Below, one piece after another: positions 7,388 to 15,058 of a stretch of 25,302 nt of DNA. A program made the position numbers and the translations under genes. Below the pieces are notes generated by a model that saw only the letters and a list, made by a program, of their open reading frames with translations, was not told the origin of the DNA and did not search any database. Every line of letters begins with the position of its first letter. Position 1 is the first letter of the stretch. Source of the stretch: an uncultured Eubacteriales bacterium (GTDB taxonomy: Bacteria > Bacillota > Clostridia > Christensenellales > QAND01); contig UREB01000004.1 in assembly GCA_900546685.1 (NCBI GenBank), forward strand, positions 1 to 25,302, given 5' to 3'.

Positions 7388-8338
7388 TCAGGCCGCATTC
7401 TCGTCGGGCGTCCCGCTGGGTGAAGGCGTGGGAGATTCCGAAGGAGAAGGCGTCGGCTTTTCGGTGGGGGTTGGGGTGGGTTTTTCCGTCGGCGTGGGCG
7501 TCGGCTTTTCGGTGGGCGCCGGTGTAGCGGTCGGCTTTTCGGTGGGCTCCGGCGTCGGTACCGGCGTGGGCTCTACATAGCCATGGTACGGATTGTTGGG
7601 ATCGGGGTCTGTCGGGTCCCAGCCGCGGTACTGGGCGCCGCTGGCCAAGGCAGGCTTTGAGCCGCGCGGGCCGCTGCCGTTTACGATTTCCACAGTGGAC
7701 TTGCTTGGTACATTGTTATAGATCCACTGCGCATCACGGCACAGCAGACGGATGCAGCCGTGGGAGGCCTTGCGCCCCAATTTGCTATAAGAAACTTCAT
7801 TCATACTGGCGGGGTTTTTGTTGACATTATACGGCACCGAATGGAACAGGATGCTGCCGGTGATACGGCTGCAATACTGCCCGTATACGCCGCCCATCAG
7901 CGAATGCCAGCGGTACTTGCCCTGAAGTTTGAATGTACCACGCGGCGTGGCGTTGCCGGTGCCGGTAGAGCAGATCATGGTACGGACCAGCTGATCGTAG
8001 GCGGTGCCGGCGTCGTTCAAGGCATAGACGCAGACGCTCTGGCTGCCGATGTATACACGCACCAGATACCTTTTGGAAGCGTCGGCCACAGGCTGGCCGG
8101 AAGGATTGGTGGCGTCCGGCGAGGCGCTGGCCAGCGCAGGGTCGATTTCCTCCGGTGTTTCGTCCGGCGCATCGGTAATCTCCGGCGCTATCTCATCCGT
8201 GGCGGAGGCAGAAGGCTCTGTTTCAGAGACGGGCGCGGCCGGGGCGTCGGAGAAAGCATACGCCAGCCCGCCGATGAGCGCTACGACCAAAACACCGCAC
8301 AGAATCACGATACCGGTATGCGTTTTCAAAAATTGCAT
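7388..8338 (-). CDS. L,D-transpeptidase (YkuD domain) with Pro/Thr-rich C-terminal tail
   Basis: A 316-aa membrane-anchored cell-wall enzyme. Residues 8-29 form one hydrophobic segment (signal anchor), 30-88 an Ala/Pro/acidic linker, and 89-221 a YkuD catalytic domain with ILFHS (163-167) and the catalytic SHGCIR (Ser192 to Arg197, Cys195 as nucleophile). It would make 3-3 cross-links or attach proteins to peptidoglycan. Residues 255-311 are a low-complexity tail repeating PTEKPTPTP, resembling a wall-spanning or disordered spacer. The start is ATG at 8338, because the hydrophobic segment follows directly and the promoter lies between it and the longer possible starts. The Shine-Dalgarno is a poor G-run. 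Confidence 0.9.
   Translation of the reverse strand: MQFLKTHTGIVILCGVLVVALIGGLAYAFSDAPAAPVSETEPSASATDEIAPEITDAPDETPEEIDPALASASPDATNPSGQPVADASKRYLVRVYIGSQSVCVYALNDAGTAYDQLVRTMICSTGTGNATPRGTFKLQGKYRWHSLMGGVYGQYCSRITGSILFHSVPYNVNKNPASMNEVSYSKLGRKASHGCIRLLCRDAQWIYNNVPSKSTVEIVNGSGPRGSKPALASGAQYRGWDPTDPDPNNPYHGYVEPTPVPTPEPTEKPTATPAPTEKPTPTPTEKPTPTPTEKPTPSPSESPTPSPSGTPDENAA
7406..7573 (-). repeat. In-gene repeats encoding the PTEKPTPTP tail
   Basis: Near-identical short units encode PTEKPTATPA, PTEKPTPT, PTEKPTPT and then SPS-rich variants. Such tandem coding repeats can change copy number by slippage and may differ between strains. Confidence 0.75.
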
Positions 8339-8377
8339 TGGTTTCCCCCCATAATGAATGATAAAGATGATAAAAGT

Positions 8378-8407
8378 ATTATACCGTTGTTGGGAAGAAA
8401 GAATCAA
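8378..8407 (-). promoter_or_regulatory. Promoter of the L,D-transpeptidase gene
   Basis: On the minus strand, TTGATT (8402-8407) and TATAAT (8378-8383) are separated by 18 bases. It reads toward the ATG at 8338. Confidence 0.7.
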
Positions 8408-8531
8408 TAAATGTTTTGGCTTTTTTAAGGATTTTGTGAATTTGTCTTCGATGGAGAAACAGGGGCCGCAAAAAGGGCACTGCGCTCCTCGTTTTGCCCC
8501 TTTGTTTTGGAAAAATATCCGAAAAAAGTTG

Positions 8532-8560
8532 TTGACAAGGCGCACCTTCAGGCATATACT
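8532..8560 (+). promoter_or_regulatory. Strong sigma-A promoter of the aromatic amino-acid operon
   Basis: A consensus TTGACA (8532-8537), a 17-base spacer and TATACT (8555-8560). Transcription should start near 8567, giving a leader of about 265 bases before the DAHP synthase start, enough to hold the leader peptide and attenuator. Confidence 0.88.
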
Positions 8561-8608
8561 TGTAAAAAAACAAAAACGAAATTGACAAAGGAAGGACGGA
8601 ATAAAAGC

Positions 8609-8740
8609 ATGGCTCAGCTGAATATGGCAATGAACTATACCTTTTATTTTTACTTCCGGGGCTTTAGCTTTAGCGCTGGCTATTTTACTTGCGCAAACCA
8701 TAGCGATTCAATGAGTTTTTGTGAAGAGAGGGCGGCCTAG
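8609..8740 (+). CDS. Phe/Tyr-rich leader peptide of the aro operon attenuator
   Basis: A 43-codon ORF that lies between a strong promoter and an intrinsic terminator. Codons 10-26 encode YTFYFYFRGFSFSAGYF, in which 10 of 17 are Phe or Tyr (Phe at 12, 14, 16, 19, 21, 26; Tyr at 10, 13, 15, 25). This is the hallmark of a transcription-attenuation leader, as for the E. coli phe and trp leaders, where ribosome stalling on scarce charged tRNA selects an antiterminator fold. The genes downstream make the precursors of exactly these amino acids. AAGGAAGG (8588-8595) is the likely ribosome-binding site, with a rather long spacing of 13 bases. The peptide itself is presumably non-functional. Confidence is high for the role, moderate for the exact start. 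Confidence 0.85.
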   Translation: MAQLNMAMNYTFYFYFRGFSFSAGYFTCANHSDSMSFCEERAA

Positions 8741-8791
8741 GAAGAGAAAAAAGGCCCCTATAAGCAGGTACAGCAAAGGAGAGCTCATTGA
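8708..8791 (+). promoter_or_regulatory. Antiterminator helix of the Phe/Tyr attenuator
   Basis: UCAAUGAGUUUUU (8708-8720) pairs with GAGAGCUCAUUGA (8779-8791) over 13 contiguous pairs: eight Watson-Crick pairs (UCAAUGAG with CUCAUUGA), then U-G/U-A alternation. The second strand covers most of the left arm and the loop of the terminator at 8775-8804, so the two folds exclude each other. The first strand starts about 21 bases after the last core Phe codon (8684-8686), free when a ribosome stalls there, and is covered when the ribosome reaches the stop codon at 8738. Confidence 0.75.
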
Positions 8792-8808
8792 TGAGCTCTC
8801 CTTTTTTG
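8775..8808 (+). terminator. Attenuator terminator before DAHP synthase
   Basis: A perfect 14-bp inverted repeat, AAAGGAGAGCTCAT (8775-8788) and ATGAGCTCTCCTTT (8791-8804), with the T-run continuing to 8807. It stands 25 bases before the first structural gene, so it must be conditional. Confidence 0.93.
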
Positions 8809-8832
8809 ATTTTAGGTAAGGAGGAACCAAAC

Positions 8833-9846
8833 ATGATCGTCATTATGAAACCCATGACAGAGCAAAAGGAAATCGACAAGCTGGCGGAAAGCCTGACGGC
8901 GCAAGGGGTAGAGGTAAACCCGGTGTACGGCACGGACTTGACCATTTTGGGCCTGGTGGGCGATACCAGCAAAATAGACCCCAGCCGCATCGAAGCCAAC
9001 CGCAACGTAGAGCGTGTGGTACATGTAGCCGAGCCGTTCAAAAAGGCAAATAGGATGTTTCACCCGGACGACACGGTGCTGGACATTGCCGGGCGCACGG
9101 TGGGCGGCAAAAAGCTGATGATGGTGGCCGGCCCCTGCTCGGTGGAATCGGAGGAGCAGATCACGGAGATCGCCAAGGAAGTGCAAAAGGCGGGCGCTGG
9201 GTTTCTGCGCGGCGGCGCGTTCAAGCCGCGTACCTCGCCCTACGCGTTTCAGGGCCTAAAATACGAAGGGCTGGAGCTTTTGAAGCTGGCCCGCAAGGAA
9301 ACGGGGCTGCCCATCGTAACAGAGCTGATGGCGCCGCATGATATTGAGCGCTTTGTAGAGGATGTGGATGTAATCCAGGTAGGGGCGCGCAACATGCAAA
9401 ACTTTGATTTGCTGCGCGAGCTGGGGCATACGAGAAAGCCCATCCTGCTAAAGCGCGGCCTGTCCGCTACGATTGAGGAATGGCTGATGAGCGCAGAGTA
9501 CATTCTGGCAGGCGGCAATGAAAACGTCATCCTGTGCGAACGCGGCATCCGCACCTTTGAGACATACACCCGCAACACGCAGGACTTGAGCGCCATTCCG
9601 GCGGTGAAAAAATTGAGCCATCTGCCGGTCATCGTGGACCCCAGCCATGCGGCGGGCAAATGGTGGATGGTAGAACCGCTGGCTAAGGCGGCTGTGGCGG
9701 TAGGGGCCGACGGGCTCATCATCGAGGTGCACAACAACCCGGCCTGCGCACTGTGCGATGGGCAGCAATCCATCAAACCGAGCCGGTACGCTGCACTGGT
9801 GGAGGAATTGAAGGTCATTGCCAACGCCGTAGGACGCGAATTGTAA
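8833..9846 (+). CDS. aroF: 3-deoxy-D-arabino-heptulosonate-7-phosphate synthase, type I-beta with N-terminal regulatory domain
   Basis: A 337-aa enzyme condensing PEP and erythrose-4-phosphate, the first step of the shikimate pathway. Residues 1 to about 70 (MIVIMKPMTEQKEIDK...) form the ferredoxin-like domain that mediates Tyr/Phe inhibition in the Thermotoga maritima enzyme. The TIM barrel follows, with AGPCSVES (99-106) and KPRTSPYAFQG (131-141). The metal ligands are Cys102, His272, Glu298 and Asp309, at the same numbers as in T. maritima. The start is ATG 8833, 8 bases after AAGGAGG (8818-8824); an upstream in-frame TTG at 8788 lies inside the terminator and is rejected. First structural gene of the operon, controlled by the Phe/Tyr attenuator. 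Confidence 0.96.
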   Translation: MIVIMKPMTEQKEIDKLAESLTAQGVEVNPVYGTDLTILGLVGDTSKIDPSRIEANRNVERVVHVAEPFKKANRMFHPDDTVLDIAGRTVGGKKLMMVAGPCSVESEEQITEIAKEVQKAGAGFLRGGAFKPRTSPYAFQGLKYEGLELLKLARKETGLPIVTELMAPHDIERFVEDVDVIQVGARNMQNFDLLRELGHTRKPILLKRGLSATIEEWLMSAEYILAGGNENVILCERGIRTFETYTRNTQDLSAIPAVKKLSHLPVIVDPSHAAGKWWMVEPLAKAAVAVGADGLIIEVHNNPACALCDGQQSIKPSRYAALVEELKVIANAVGREL

Positions 9847-9858
9847 GCGAGGCGCAGC

Positions 9859-10917
9859 ATGGAAACCAAGCTACATGTAAACCTGGGGCAAAACAGCTAT
9901 GACATCCGCATTGCGCCGGGGCTGCTGGCGGACATTGCACAGGGCATAAAGCCCGTATACCCGGAGGGCCGCGTCTTTGTGGTGACGGATGAGCATGTGG
10001 ATGCGCTGTATGGAGCCAAGGTGATGGGGTCTCTGGAAAGCGCGGGGTACCAGCCTAAAAAGCTGGTGCTGCCGCCCGGCGAAAAGACAAAGGCATACAC
10101 GACGATGGCCCAGGTATACCAGGCCATGGCAGACGCCAAGCTGACGCGCAAGGACCTGCTTTTGACCTTGGGCGGCGGCGTGATCGGCGATCTGGGCGGC
10201 TTTGCGGCCGCAACCTATCTAAGGGGCATTCCCTTTGTGCAGGTGCCGACCTCGCTTTTGGCGCAGGTGGACAGCTCCGTAGGCGGCAAGGTAGGGGTAG
10301 ACCTGCCGGAGGGAAAAAACCTGGTAGGTGCTTTTTACCAGCCCAAGGCGGTGCTTATCGACCCGCGCAGCCTGGATACGCTGCCCGACCGCTTTTACCG
10401 CGACGGCATGGCGGAGGTCATCAAATATGGCTGTATCCAGAATGCAGTGTTTTTTGAGGAGCTGGAGGGCTTTTCCTCCAGGCAGCAGGCCGCGGCGCAC
10501 ATGCAGCATATCATCGCGGTATGCTGCGATATCAAGCGCCAGATGGTAGAGCAGGATGAGCGCGATATGGGCCTGCGCATGCTGCTGAATTTTGGGCATA
10601 CCATCGGCCATGCCATTGAAAAATGCCATGGCTATGAGGACTATACCCACGGCGAAGCGGTGGCCATCGGCATGGTGGAGATGACAAAGCGCACCGAGCG
10701 CCGCGGCTTGACGGAGCCGGGCACGGCCCTGCGCATTGAAAACCTCTGCCGGCAATACGGCCTGCCGGTGTGCGATGAAAAAGCGGACTTTACGCGCATT
10801 GCGTCCGCGATTACAATGGATAAGAAGAATTTAGGCAAGACGCTGAAGATCGTGGCGCTGGAACAGCTGGGCAAGGGTGTTCTGGTGGATACCGATCCGT
10901 CTTTTTTGGAGTGGTAG
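9859..10917 (+). CDS. aroB: 3-Dehydroquinate synthase
   Basis: A 352-aa NAD- and Zn-dependent enzyme cyclising DAHP to 3-dehydroquinate. Visible are the NAD-binding GGGVIGDLGGFAAATYLRG (106-124), VPTSLLAQVDSSVGGK (129-144) and NLVGAFYQP. The zinc ligands are Glu186 (GMAEVIKYG), His247 (NFGHTIGHA) and His264 (YTHGEAVAIGM). Normal length. It begins 12 bases after the DAHP synthase stop with only a weak GAGGCGC ribosome-binding site, so it probably relies on re-initiation. Confidence 0.96.
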   Translation: METKLHVNLGQNSYDIRIAPGLLADIAQGIKPVYPEGRVFVVTDEHVDALYGAKVMGSLESAGYQPKKLVLPPGEKTKAYTTMAQVYQAMADAKLTRKDLLLTLGGGVIGDLGGFAAATYLRGIPFVQVPTSLLAQVDSSVGGKVGVDLPEGKNLVGAFYQPKAVLIDPRSLDTLPDRFYRDGMAEVIKYGCIQNAVFFEELEGFSSRQQAAAHMQHIIAVCCDIKRQMVEQDERDMGLRMLLNFGHTIGHAIEKCHGYEDYTHGEAVAIGMVEMTKRTERRGLTEPGTALRIENLCRQYGLPVCDEKADFTRIASAITMDKKNLGKTLKIVALEQLGKGVLVDTDPSFLEW

Positions 10918-10921
10918 ACCC

Positions 10922-12190
10922 ATGGGGCAGAAAACGATACAGCCGACCCGGCTTTCCGGCCGGGTGAAGGTGCCGCCGTCCAAGAGCATGGCGCACCGCG
11001 CCATCATCTGCGCGGCGCTGGCAGAGGGGCGCAGCACAGTGGAAAACATCGCGTTTTCCGACGATATTTTGGCGACGATAGAGGGCATGCGGCGCTTGGG
11101 CGCACGCATTGAGGATATAGGCGGCGCGCTTGTTGTCGACGGCATCAGACAGGGGCAAGCGATGGGTGGCACGCCGGAGATAGACTGCAAGGAATCCGGG
11201 TCTACGCTGCGGTTTTTGATCCCGGTGGCCCTGAAGATGGCGCACGGTGCGCGCTTGATAGGCCAGGGCAATTTGGGCAAGCGGCCGCTGGATGTATATA
11301 CCAAGATATTCGATGAGCAGGGGATTGCGTACCAAGCGCAGGGCCCGCTGCTGGATTTCCAAGTATCCGGACAGCTGCGCGCAGGCACATTTTCCATGCA
11401 GGGGGATGTGAGCTCGCAATTCATCACGGGGCTGCTGTTTATCCTGCCGTTGATGGAAGAGGATTCCGAGCTGATCATCACCACCCACATGGAGTCCAAA
11501 AGCTATGTGGACATGACGCTCTCGGTGTTGGCGGATTTCGGCATCCGGGTGGAAAACGAGGCGTACAGGCGCTTTATCATTCCGGGCGGCCAGAAATACC
11601 GGGCAACCCGGTACCGGGTAGAGGGAGATTTTTCCCAGGCGGCCTTTTTCCTGTGTGCCGACGCCATGGGCTCCGCCGTGCAGGTGGAGGATCTAAAGCG
11701 TGATTCGCTGCAGGGAGACAGCGCAGTGCTGGATATTTTACAGCGCATGGGCGCAGAGGTATGCCAGGAGGACGGCACGGTGTGCTGCCGGGCCGATGCG
11801 CTGCACGCGGTGGACATCGACGCTTCCCAATGCCCGGACATCATTCCGGTGGTTTCGGTGGCGGCGGCGCTGTGCAAGGGCACAACGACAATACGAAATG
11901 CAAGGCGGCTGCGCATCAAGGAGTGCGACCGGCTGCATGCGATCTTTGCAGAGCTGACAAAGCTGGGCGCGCGCATCAAGGAGAAGGAGGACAGCCTGGA
12001 AATCGAAGGCGTAGAGCGGTTTACGGGCGGTACGGTCTGGAGCCATAAGGACCACCGCATCGCCATGATGCTGGCCATTGCCGCCACAAGGGCGGAGGGC
12101 CCGGTGGTCATTGAAGACTGGGAGTGCGTATCCAAATCCTACCCGAACTTTTTTGAGGACTATACCATGCTGGGAGGGAACTGCCAATGA
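10922..12190 (+). CDS. aroA: EPSP synthase (3-phosphoshikimate 1-carboxyvinyltransferase)
   Basis: A 422-aa enzyme joining PEP to shikimate-3-phosphate. Visible are VPPSKSMAHRA (18-27, shikimate-phosphate/PEP lysine), CKESGSTLRFLIP (89-101), ECDRLHA, DHRIAMMLAIAA and the closing SKSYPNFF. The ESGSTLRF form replaces the GN(A/S)GT of the E. coli-type enzyme; since that loop shapes glyphosate binding, inhibitor response cannot be assumed. The chosen start is ATG 10922, 4 bases after the aroB stop; the frame is open further upstream but that part overlaps aroB and has no family similarity. The stop overlaps aroC by ATGA. Confidence 0.95.
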   Translation: MGQKTIQPTRLSGRVKVPPSKSMAHRAIICAALAEGRSTVENIAFSDDILATIEGMRRLGARIEDIGGALVVDGIRQGQAMGGTPEIDCKESGSTLRFLIPVALKMAHGARLIGQGNLGKRPLDVYTKIFDEQGIAYQAQGPLLDFQVSGQLRAGTFSMQGDVSSQFITGLLFILPLMEEDSELIITTHMESKSYVDMTLSVLADFGIRVENEAYRRFIIPGGQKYRATRYRVEGDFSQAAFFLCADAMGSAVQVEDLKRDSLQGDSAVLDILQRMGAEVCQEDGTVCCRADALHAVDIDASQCPDIIPVVSVAAALCKGTTTIRNARRLRIKECDRLHAIFAELTKLGARIKEKEDSLEIEGVERFTGGTVWSHKDHRIAMMLAIAATRAEGPVVIEDWECVSKSYPNFFEDYTMLGGNCQ

Positions 12191-13293
12191 GCGGGCAATG
12201 GGGCCATAATCTGCGCGTATCCATCTTTGGGGAATCGCATGGCGCGGGCATCGGCATCGTCTTAGACGGCCTGCCCAGCGGCCTGGCGGTGGACTGGGAC
12301 GAGGTGGCGCGCGAGCTGAAGCGGCGCGCGCCGGGGCAAAACGCGATGTCCACCACGAGGAAGGAGGCGGACGTGCCCAAGATCCTCAGCGGGGTATTCA
12401 ACGGCTATACGACGGGTACGCCGCTTTGCGCGGTGATAGAGAATACAAACACGCGCAGCGGAGATTATGCAGACCTTAACGACACAGTGCGCCCCGGCCA
12501 TGCGGATTATCCGGGCGCTATGCGCTACGGAGGATACAACGATTATAGAGGCGGCGGGCATTTTTCCGGGCGCATCACCGCGCCGCTGGTATTTTGCGGC
12601 GCAATCTGCAAGCAGATGCTGGCGCAAAAGGGTATCTATGTGGGGGCACATATCCAGCGCATCCACGATGTGACGGATGGGGAAATGACAGCGCAGCACC
12701 TGACAAAAGCGCAGTTTGAAGCATGGAAAGCCCAGACGCTGCCGCTGATTGATATGAGCAAGGCCGAGGCCATGGGCCAGGCGGTGGCCAAGGCCAAAGC
12801 CGGGTGCGATTCCGTAGGCGGCATTGTGGAATGCGCGGCCATTGGGCTGCCGGCCGGCGTAGGCGAGCCGTTTTTCGATTCGGTGGAGTCCACGCTGGCG
12901 CATCTGTTTTTTTCGGTGCCCGCTGTCAAGGGCGTGGAGTTTGGCCTGGGCTTTGCCATGGCGTCCCGGTACGGCTCGCAATGCAACGACCCGTACATCT
13001 GGAAAAACGGACAGGTGGAGACCACGACCAACCACAACGGCGGCGTGCTGGGCGGGCTGACAAACGGCATGCCGGTGGTGTGCCGCGTTGTCATCAAGCC
13101 GACAGCTTCCATCGCCAAAGAGCAGCACACCGTTTCGTTAAAGCGGAAAACCGAGGAAACGCTGGTGGTAAAGGGGCGGCATGACCCCTGCATCGTGCAG
13201 CGCGCTGTGCCGGTGCTGGAAAGCGTGATGGCGCTGGGCCTGGCAGACCTGCTGCTGGGGCGTTGCCAGAGAAAGGGCTGGAACGGGCAATGA
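12187..13293 (+). CDS. aroC: Chorismate synthase
   Basis: A 368-aa FMN-dependent lyase making chorismate from EPSP. Signature segments are FGESHGAGIGIVLDGLP (14-30), RRAPGQNAMSTTRKEAD, ENTNTRSGDY, RPGHADYPGAMRYGGYNDYR and GGGHFSGRITA. The length is typical of the smaller bacterial form. No flavin reductase domain is fused, so it is the monofunctional type that needs reduced FMN from elsewhere. It is joined to both neighbours by ATGA overlaps. Confidence 0.96.
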   Translation: MSGQWGHNLRVSIFGESHGAGIGIVLDGLPSGLAVDWDEVARELKRRAPGQNAMSTTRKEADVPKILSGVFNGYTTGTPLCAVIENTNTRSGDYADLNDTVRPGHADYPGAMRYGGYNDYRGGGHFSGRITAPLVFCGAICKQMLAQKGIYVGAHIQRIHDVTDGEMTAQHLTKAQFEAWKAQTLPLIDMSKAEAMGQAVAKAKAGCDSVGGIVECAAIGLPAGVGEPFFDSVESTLAHLFFSVPAVKGVEFGLGFAMASRYGSQCNDPYIWKNGQVETTTNHNGGVLGGLTNGMPVVCRVVIKPTASIAKEQHTVSLKRKTEETLVVKGRHDPCIVQRAVPVLESVMALGLADLLLGRCQRKGWNGQ

Positions 13294-14615
13294 AAAAATA
13301 CGCATTGATCGGTGAAAAGCTGTCACACAGCCTTTCGCCCTGCATCCATGAGGCGGTCTTTGGCGAGCTGGACCTGGAGGCCGGCTATACGCTGATGGAG
13401 ATCCCGGCGCGGTTCAAAGGGCATATTGTACAAAAGCTGTGGTACGAGGGCTACAAGGGCGCCAACGTGACCATCCCCTACAAGCAGACGGTGCTGCGGC
13501 AGCTGGATGTGCTGTCGCCGGCGGCGGAAAAGATTGGCGCGGTCAACACCATTGCCCTAAGAGGCGGCAAGTTTTACGGGGACAATACCGATTACGACGG
13601 ATTTGGCAAGATGCTGTCCATCAACCAGATAGAGACAGAGGGCAAAACGGCGGCCGTGCTGGGTACGGGCGGCGCAGCCAAGGCGGTGGTGGCGTATTTG
13701 CTGGATCACGGCGTAAAAAGGCTGTGCCTTGTCAGCCGCCAGGCGCACAAAAAGCCCGGGTTTGAACAGCCGGGCATCGAATGGATGGAGTATGCGGCCC
13801 TGCCCTCCCTCAAGGGGGACATTCTTGTCAACTGCACGCCAGTGGGGATGTACCCCAATACGGGCGTTTCGCCGGTGGACAGAACGGTGGTGGAACGCTT
13901 TGAGGCGCTGGTGGACCTGATCTATAACCCGCGGCAGACAGAATTTTTGCGCCTGGGGCGGCTATGCGGCAAGACCGTGTGTGACGGGCTGTATATGCTG
14001 GTGGCGCAGGCGGTGCGCTCGGAGGAGATCTGGCAGCAGCGCGCGCTGGGGGATGAGATGATCCGGCGCATCTACGACGCTTTGGACGAGCGCCTCAGCG
14101 GCCCGCAGAAGAGCAATATCGTTTTGATCGGTATGCCGGGCAGCGGCAAGACCACCATTGGGCGGCGCATTGCCAAGCAGCTGAATTATGAGTTTTACGA
14201 TATGGACGATACCGTGGTATCGCTGGCGGGCAAGAGCATTCCCGCGCTGTTTGAGGAGGGGGAGCAGGTTTTCCGCGATTGGGAAACGGAGGCCTGCCGC
14301 CACCTGGCGCAAAAGCAGCATGCCGTGATCGCCTGCGGCGGCGGCGCGGTGCTGCGGGAACAGAACATGGAGCTGCTAAAGCAGAGCGGCGTGGTGTATT
14401 ATCTGGACCGGCCGGTGGAGCGCATCGCGGGGGATATCCGCCTTTCGACGCGCCCGCTGTTAAAACAGGGCAAAGAGCGGCTGTATCAGCTGTACCGGGA
14501 ACGGGCGGAGCTGTATGAAAACGCGGCGGATGAGATCGTTTCCAACGAAGGAGCGGTCAAACAGACGATGCAACGGCTGATAGACAGCATCAAAAGAAGG
14601 GAAGCGCTGTTATGA
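13290..14615 (+). CDS. aroE/aroK: Bifunctional shikimate dehydrogenase-shikimate kinase
   Basis: A 441-aa fusion. Residues 1 to about 265 are shikimate dehydrogenase (NADPH): SLSP (14-17), NVTIPYKQ with catalytic Lys65, NTDYDG with Asp101, nucleotide loop GTGGAAKA (125-132) and NCTPVGM. Residues about 274-441 are shikimate kinase: P-loop GMPGSGKTT (281-289), YDMDD with Asp304/Asp306, FRDWE with Arg329, CGGGAV (349-354) and the lid RLSTRPLL. The junction is short. The two domains catalyse consecutive steps: dehydroshikimate to shikimate to shikimate-3-phosphate. The start is ATG 13290, overlapping the aroC stop; the longer frame from 13263 lies inside aroC. Confidence 0.95.
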   Translation: MKKYALIGEKLSHSLSPCIHEAVFGELDLEAGYTLMEIPARFKGHIVQKLWYEGYKGANVTIPYKQTVLRQLDVLSPAAEKIGAVNTIALRGGKFYGDNTDYDGFGKMLSINQIETEGKTAAVLGTGGAAKAVVAYLLDHGVKRLCLVSRQAHKKPGFEQPGIEWMEYAALPSLKGDILVNCTPVGMYPNTGVSPVDRTVVERFEALVDLIYNPRQTEFLRLGRLCGKTVCDGLYMLVAQAVRSEEIWQQRALGDEMIRRIYDALDERLSGPQKSNIVLIGMPGSGKTTIGRRIAKQLNYEFYDMDDTVVSLAGKSIPALFEEGEQVFRDWETEACRHLAQKQHAVIACGGGAVLREQNMELLKQSGVVYYLDRPVERIAGDIRLSTRPLLKQGKERLYQLYRERAELYENAADEIVSNEGAVKQTMQRLIDSIKRREALL

Positions 14616-15058
14616 AACTTATGGTCATCAACGGGCCCAACCTAAACTTTTTGGGCATCCGGGAAAAGGACGTATACGGGACGATGCGGTATGAGGACCT
14701 CTGCCGGTATATTACAGAAGAAGCGCAGAAAAGAGGGCATACCGTCTCTGTGCTGCAAAGCAACAGCGAAGGCAAGCTCATTGATTTTTTGCAGCAGGCC
14801 TATCGGGAACATGTGGAGGGCATCATCATCAACCCGGGCGCGTACACGCATTACAGCTATGCCCTGCATGACGCCATCAAGGGCAACGATATCCCCACGG
14901 TGGAGGTGCACTTGTCTAACGTGCACCAAAGGGAGGATTTCCGCCATGTATCGGTCACGGCGCCGGCCTGTATTGGGCAGCTGTGCGGCTTTGGCGCGTT
15001 TGGCTATGTGATGGCGATGGAAGCGCTGGCAGCGCACAGGGAAGGGAAAAAAGCATGA
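14612..15058 (+). CDS. aroQ: Type II 3-dehydroquinate dehydratase
   Basis: A 148-aa dodecameric-family enzyme converting 3-dehydroquinate to 3-dehydroshikimate. Visible are NGPNLNFLG (7-15), Arg17 and catalytic Tyr22 (GIREKDVYG), QSNSEG (49-54), INPGAYTHYS (73-82) and catalytic His100 in EVHLSNVHQREDFRH. It begins in an ATGA overlap with the aroE/aroK fusion and ends in an ATGA overlap with tyrA. It supplies the step missing between aroB and the fused dehydrogenase. Confidence 0.96.
   Translation: MKLMVINGPNLNFLGIREKDVYGTMRYEDLCRYITEEAQKRGHTVSVLQSNSEGKLIDFLQQAYREHVEGIIINPGAYTHYSYALHDAIKGNDIPTVEVHLSNVHQREDFRHVSVTAPACIGQLCGFGAFGYVMAMEALAAHREGKKA

Noticed and set aside
8339..8701. N-terminal extension of the L,D-transpeptidase frame up to 8701 on the minus strand
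   Set aside because: The extension crosses its own promoter and overlaps the aro promoter and leader peptide; the signal anchor begins right after the ATG at 8338.
8658..8758. Pairing of GGGGCUUU (8658-8665) with AAAGGCCCC (8750-8758) as a further attenuator helix
   Set aside because: The pairing is possible with one bulge but does not overlap the terminator or antiterminator strands, so it is not needed for the model; it may be a pause structure.
8560..8832. T-box riboswitch before the aro operon
   Set aside because: No T-box consensus sequence is seen; the Phe/Tyr leader peptide explains the terminator.
8788..8832. TTG at 8788 as start of DAHP synthase
   Set aside because: It lies inside the terminator stem; ATG 8833 has an ideal AAGGAGG and matches family N-termini.
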